Part shown: positions 6,047-7,366 of the stretch, piece after piece
Position numbering within the stretch: position 1 is the stretch's first letter
Layout of the letters: each line of letters opens with the position of its first letter
Assembly (NCBI GenBank): GCA_021819045.1
Contig: JAKASM010000013.1
Span: forward strand, 1-7,366
Source of the DNA: Microcaldota archaeon
Lineage (GTDB): Archaea; Micrarchaeota; Micrarchaeia; Micrarchaeales; Micrarchaeaceae
DNA: 7,366 nucleotides
Direction: 5' to 3'
Translations under genes and position numbers: made by a program
Notes under the pieces: model-generated
Told to the model about the DNA's origin: nothing
What the model saw: only the letters and a program-made list of their open reading frames with translations
Database searches by the model: none

Positions 6047-6058
6047 ATATTTAAATAT
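6047..6058 (+). promoter_or_regulatory. Probable TATA box of tfe
   Basis: ATATTTAAATAT contains the archaeal TTTAAATA core. The start would be near 6078, leaving a leader of about 44 bases. A second candidate, TTAAATATAT at 6069-6078, would start nearer 6100 with a leader of about 22 bases. The sequence alone does not decide between them. Confidence 0.5.
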
Positions 6059-6110
6059 TTGAGATGTGTTAAATATATTGGCGTTTGACGGATTCTACGT
6101 TAGTCCAGGC

Positions 6111-6115
6111 GAGTG
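6111..6115 (+). promoter_or_regulatory. Ribosome binding site deciding the tfe start
   Basis: GAGTG lies six bases before the ATG at 6122. The GTG at 6113 that would lengthen the protein by three residues is part of this motif, as at rpl3. Confidence 0.45.
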
Positions 6116-6121
6116 TATAAG

Positions 6122-6886
6122 ATGGCTATAAAGAACAGAAAGCATATTCTAAGGACTAAATCAAAGCATTCAAAGATGCATCGGAAAGTCGTTGCGAGAA
6201 ATGCGGTGCGCAATGCTCCTGTACCTACAAATAAGAGAAGAAGGAGTGCAGCCATTCAAAAGAAATCCTCAGGCGGAGCACGTTCTTACAAAGAAAGTGC
6301 AAACAGTGGTGTTTCCTTAAATACAAGGAAAACAATGCCTTCAATGGCGTCTCCAGAAGAGGTAAGCAACGCTTTGGACCTGCTATTTCAGAATGACATG
6401 GCAGTGTCATTCCTTAAGAAAAATATAAGTAAATGGTCTCCCGAAGTGCTTAAGATGCTAACTACGCCAAAAACAGATGAAGCGATGGCGGAAAAGCTCG
6501 GGATGAAGATTAATGCCGTTAGGAGAATCCTTAATCTGCTTCACGGGCATGGACTTACTAATTATTATGTTTCAAAGAATACTGGCGGGTGGCTTTCTTT
6601 TGCTTGGTATATAAATGTGGGGAAGATCGAACCCTTCTTTGAATATATCAATAATATGGCAACCGGAAAAACAATCGTGACGGATGAATGCGATGATTAT
6701 TTTATGTGCAACAGCTGTTTTCCTAAAGACAATGTGATTTTTAACTTTGACTCTGCTTTCGAATCCTCGTTTAGATGCACCTGTGGCCAGAAGTTGTCGA
6801 GAATGAGCAGAACAGACGTGGAAAATATTATAGATAGTAGTGAAAAGGAAACATTGCTTGGCCAGGAAAGAACTGACGTGCTTTGA
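6122..6886 (+). CDS. tfe: Transcription factor E, alpha subunit (TFE) with basic N-terminal tail and atypical zinc ribbon
   Basis: TFE is the archaeal counterpart of TFIIE-alpha. It joins the RNA polymerase-TBP-TFB complex and helps open the promoter. The product has 254 residues, against roughly 160-190 for most archaeal TFEs. Residues 1-75 are an extra, very basic and probably disordered tail (clusters such as KSKHSKMHRK and NKRRR). The winged helix spans about 80-170: SPEVLKMLTTPKTDEAMAEKLGMKINAVRRILNLLHGHGLTNYY, then GGWLSFAWYINVGKIEPFFEYI, matching the family's TGW...W.LN..KI pattern. The zinc ribbon is at 193-228, with CNSC at 196-199 but CTC at 219-221, so the second knuckle is CxC and not the usual CxxC. 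A short acidic end follows. The ATG at 6122 is preferred over the GTG at 6113. The gene is divergent from rpl15e and is followed by T-runs and the initiator tRNA. Confidence 0.9.
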   Translation: MAIKNRKHILRTKSKHSKMHRKVVARNAVRNAPVPTNKRRRSAAIQKKSSGGARSYKESANSGVSLNTRKTMPSMASPEEVSNALDLLFQNDMAVSFLKKNISKWSPEVLKMLTTPKTDEAMAEKLGMKINAVRRILNLLHGHGLTNYYVSKNTGGWLSFAWYINVGKIEPFFEYINNMATGKTIVTDECDDYFMCNSCFPKDNVIFNFDSAFESSFRCTCGQKLSRMSRTDVENIIDSSEKETLLGQERTDVL

Positions 6887-6900
6887 TATTTCGTATTGGG

Positions 6901-6915
6901 TTTTTATAAATTTTT
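6901..6915 (+). terminator. T-rich stretch after tfe (possible terminator)
   Basis: Two runs of five T (6901-6905 and 6911-6915) lie 14 and 24 bases after the tfe stop. Archaeal polymerase can stop at such runs without a hairpin. The same stretch contains the tRNA TATA box, so both uses may overlap. Confidence 0.35.
6903..6911 (+). promoter_or_regulatory. TATA box of the initiator tRNA gene
   Basis: TTTATAAAT is centred 26 bases before the first base of the mature tRNA, the classical archaeal spacing, so the transcript would begin at or just before the tRNA 5' end. Confidence 0.6.
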
Positions 6916-6932
6916 GATCTTATTATGTTTGT

Positions 6933-7007
6933 AGCGAGGTAGGGTAGCCTGGAGTGCCCGCTGGGCTCATAACCCAGAGATCAATGGTTCAAATCCATTC
7001 CTCGCTA
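6933..7007 (+). tRNA. Initiator tRNA-Met (anticodon CAT)
   Basis: The full cloverleaf can be folded by eye. The acceptor stem is AGCGAGG/CCTCGCT with discriminator A at 7007. The D arm is GGGT/GCCC, with the last pair T-G. The anticodon stem is CTGGG/CCCAG around loop CTCATAA, with CAT at 6968-6970. The variable region is AGATC, and the T arm is AATGG/CCATT around TTCAAAT. Length is 75 bases; no intron is present and CCA is not encoded. The A1-U72 first pair and the three G-C pairs next to the anticodon loop mark it as the initiator and not the elongator Met or an Ile tRNA with modified CAT. It lies between tfe and the GINS-like gene with its own TATA box. Confidence 0.96.
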
Positions 7008-7012
7008 TTTTT
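7008..7012 (+). terminator. T-run terminator of the tRNA
   Basis: Five T follow directly on the discriminator base, the usual form of an archaeal tRNA terminator. No hairpin is needed or seen. Confidence 0.45.
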
Positions 7013-7066
7013 CCTACCCTATAATTCCACTAATATTTACAATTCACCAACTTTATAATAATACAA

Positions 7067-7074
7067 TTTATATT
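7067..7074 (+). promoter_or_regulatory. Possible TATA box of the GINS-like gene
   Basis: TTTATATT in an AT-rich stretch would place the transcript start near 7096, with a leader of about 39 bases before the GTG at 7135. TTTATAATA at 7052-7060 is an alternative. The AT richness of the gap makes either assignment weak. Confidence 0.35.
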
Positions 7075-7123
7075 CTATTCATTAGAAACATATTAGTATA
7101 ACGTGTGTGATTAGCGGAATTGC

Positions 7124-7129
7124 GGGGTG
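7124..7129 (+). promoter_or_regulatory. Ribosome binding site deciding the GTG start of the GINS-like gene
   Basis: GGGGTG is the best Shine-Dalgarno match in the window and lies five bases before the GTG at 7135. The in-frame GTG at 7129 overlaps the motif and the TTG at 7120 precedes it; both are therefore poorer starts. Confidence 0.55.
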
Positions 7130-7134
7130 TGCAA

Positions 7135-7366
7135 GTGCAAGAATTAAACTTAAGTATAGAATATGAAACCATCTGGCAGATATATCAAAAAGAGAAGCAG
7201 TCAAACGAGCTACAACTTATTCCAAAATCTTTATACGAGGACGCTGATATTTTAATAAACAAGTTGAGAGGAGAGAAGACAGAAGAAGCAGGAACCGAGG
7301 CAGATAATGCGCAAAGGCTTATAAATTACATATTTGAAAAAAGGAAACAGAAAATAATGCTATATG
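7135..7366 (+). CDS. Probable GINS complex subunit, Gins51/15 type (partial, C-terminus outside window)
   Basis: GINS is part of the archaeal CMG-like replicative helicase together with MCM and a GAN/RecJ-like protein. Only 77 codons are present before the right edge. The visible part fits the N-terminal helical (A) domain of the Gins51/15 family: YETIWQIYQKEKQSNELQLIPKSLYEDADILINKL at about 10-44 follows the pattern R/K-E-K-x-S-x-E-L-Q-x-(L/I)-P-x-x-(F/L)-Y. It is followed by a charged linker and then NAQRLINYIFEKRKQKIMLY, which matches the family's basic helix that ends in KI. A GTG start at 7135 is chosen because of GGGGTG upstream; no ATG is available before residue 75. The family call rests on pattern memory, and the C-terminal B domain cannot be seen. 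Confidence 0.75.
   Translation, partial: MQELNLSIEYETIWQIYQKEKQSNELQLIPKSLYEDADILINKLRGEKTEEAGTEADNAQRLINYIFEKRKQKIMLY

Noticed and set aside
6933..7007. Reading the CAT tRNA as elongator Met or as Ile with a modified CAT anticodon
   Set aside because: The A1-U72 pair and three consecutive G-C pairs at the bottom of the anticodon stem are initiator features.
1..7366. CRISPR arrays, insertion sequences, integrases, attachment sites, toxin-antitoxin or defence genes
   Set aside because: No repeated units, terminal inverted repeats, transposase-like or nuclease-like frames were found. The window is nearly filled by housekeeping genes.

Overview
The window is archaeal chromosome carrying core information-processing genes. 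Archaeal origin is clear from the eukaryote-like ribosomal proteins (eL15 plus archaeal-type uL2, uL3, uL4, uS19 and uL22), a TFE transcription factor, an archaeal initiator tRNA, a GINS-like replication gene and TATA-box promoters. Moderate-to-low GC and the shape of the cluster are compatible with a small-genome DPANN-type lineage such as Micrarchaeota. That lineage is an inference and is not proven by this window.

Minus strand, read from about 5930 down to 1: a promoter with a strong TATA box drives rpl15e. A second promoter with the same 13-base TATA core lies in the rpl15e-rpl3 gap and drives a tightly packed block: rpl3, rpl4, rpl23, rpl2, rps19, rpl22, rps3. Spacing inside the block is between a 4-base overlap and 11 bases, so translational coupling is likely. 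The block is the start of the archaeal S10-type cluster. After rps3 the usual next gene (rpl29/uL29) is absent. It is replaced, 33 bases on and on the same strand, by an open frame that runs off the left edge and encodes a membrane protein with a long charged helical region.

Plus strand, from about 6050: a divergent promoter region leads to tfe (transcription factor E alpha). Then come an intron-less initiator tRNA-Met with its own TATA box, and the first 77 codons of a probable GINS (Gins51/15 type) gene that is cut by the right edge. Initiation of transcription (TFE), of translation (initiator tRNA) and of replication (GINS) therefore sit next to each other, back to back with the large ribosomal protein cluster.

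Most of the window is ordinary housekeeping DNA, and I found no new defence, mobile or CRISPR system. The points worth a second look are: a TFE with a roughly 75-residue basic N-terminal tail and a shortened zinc-ribbon knuckle; a uL3 whose highly conserved tryptophan-finger residue is phenylalanine; a uL22 with a lysine-rich C-terminal tail; a perfect 12-base palindrome between the TATA box and the expected start of the rpl3 transcript; and the unknown membrane protein joined to the ribosomal block. Several starts (rpl3, rps3, tfe) are better placed at an internal ATG than at the GTG or TTG that gives the longest frame, because the upstream GTG or TTG overlaps or adjoins a Shine-Dalgarno-like GTGA/GAGTG.
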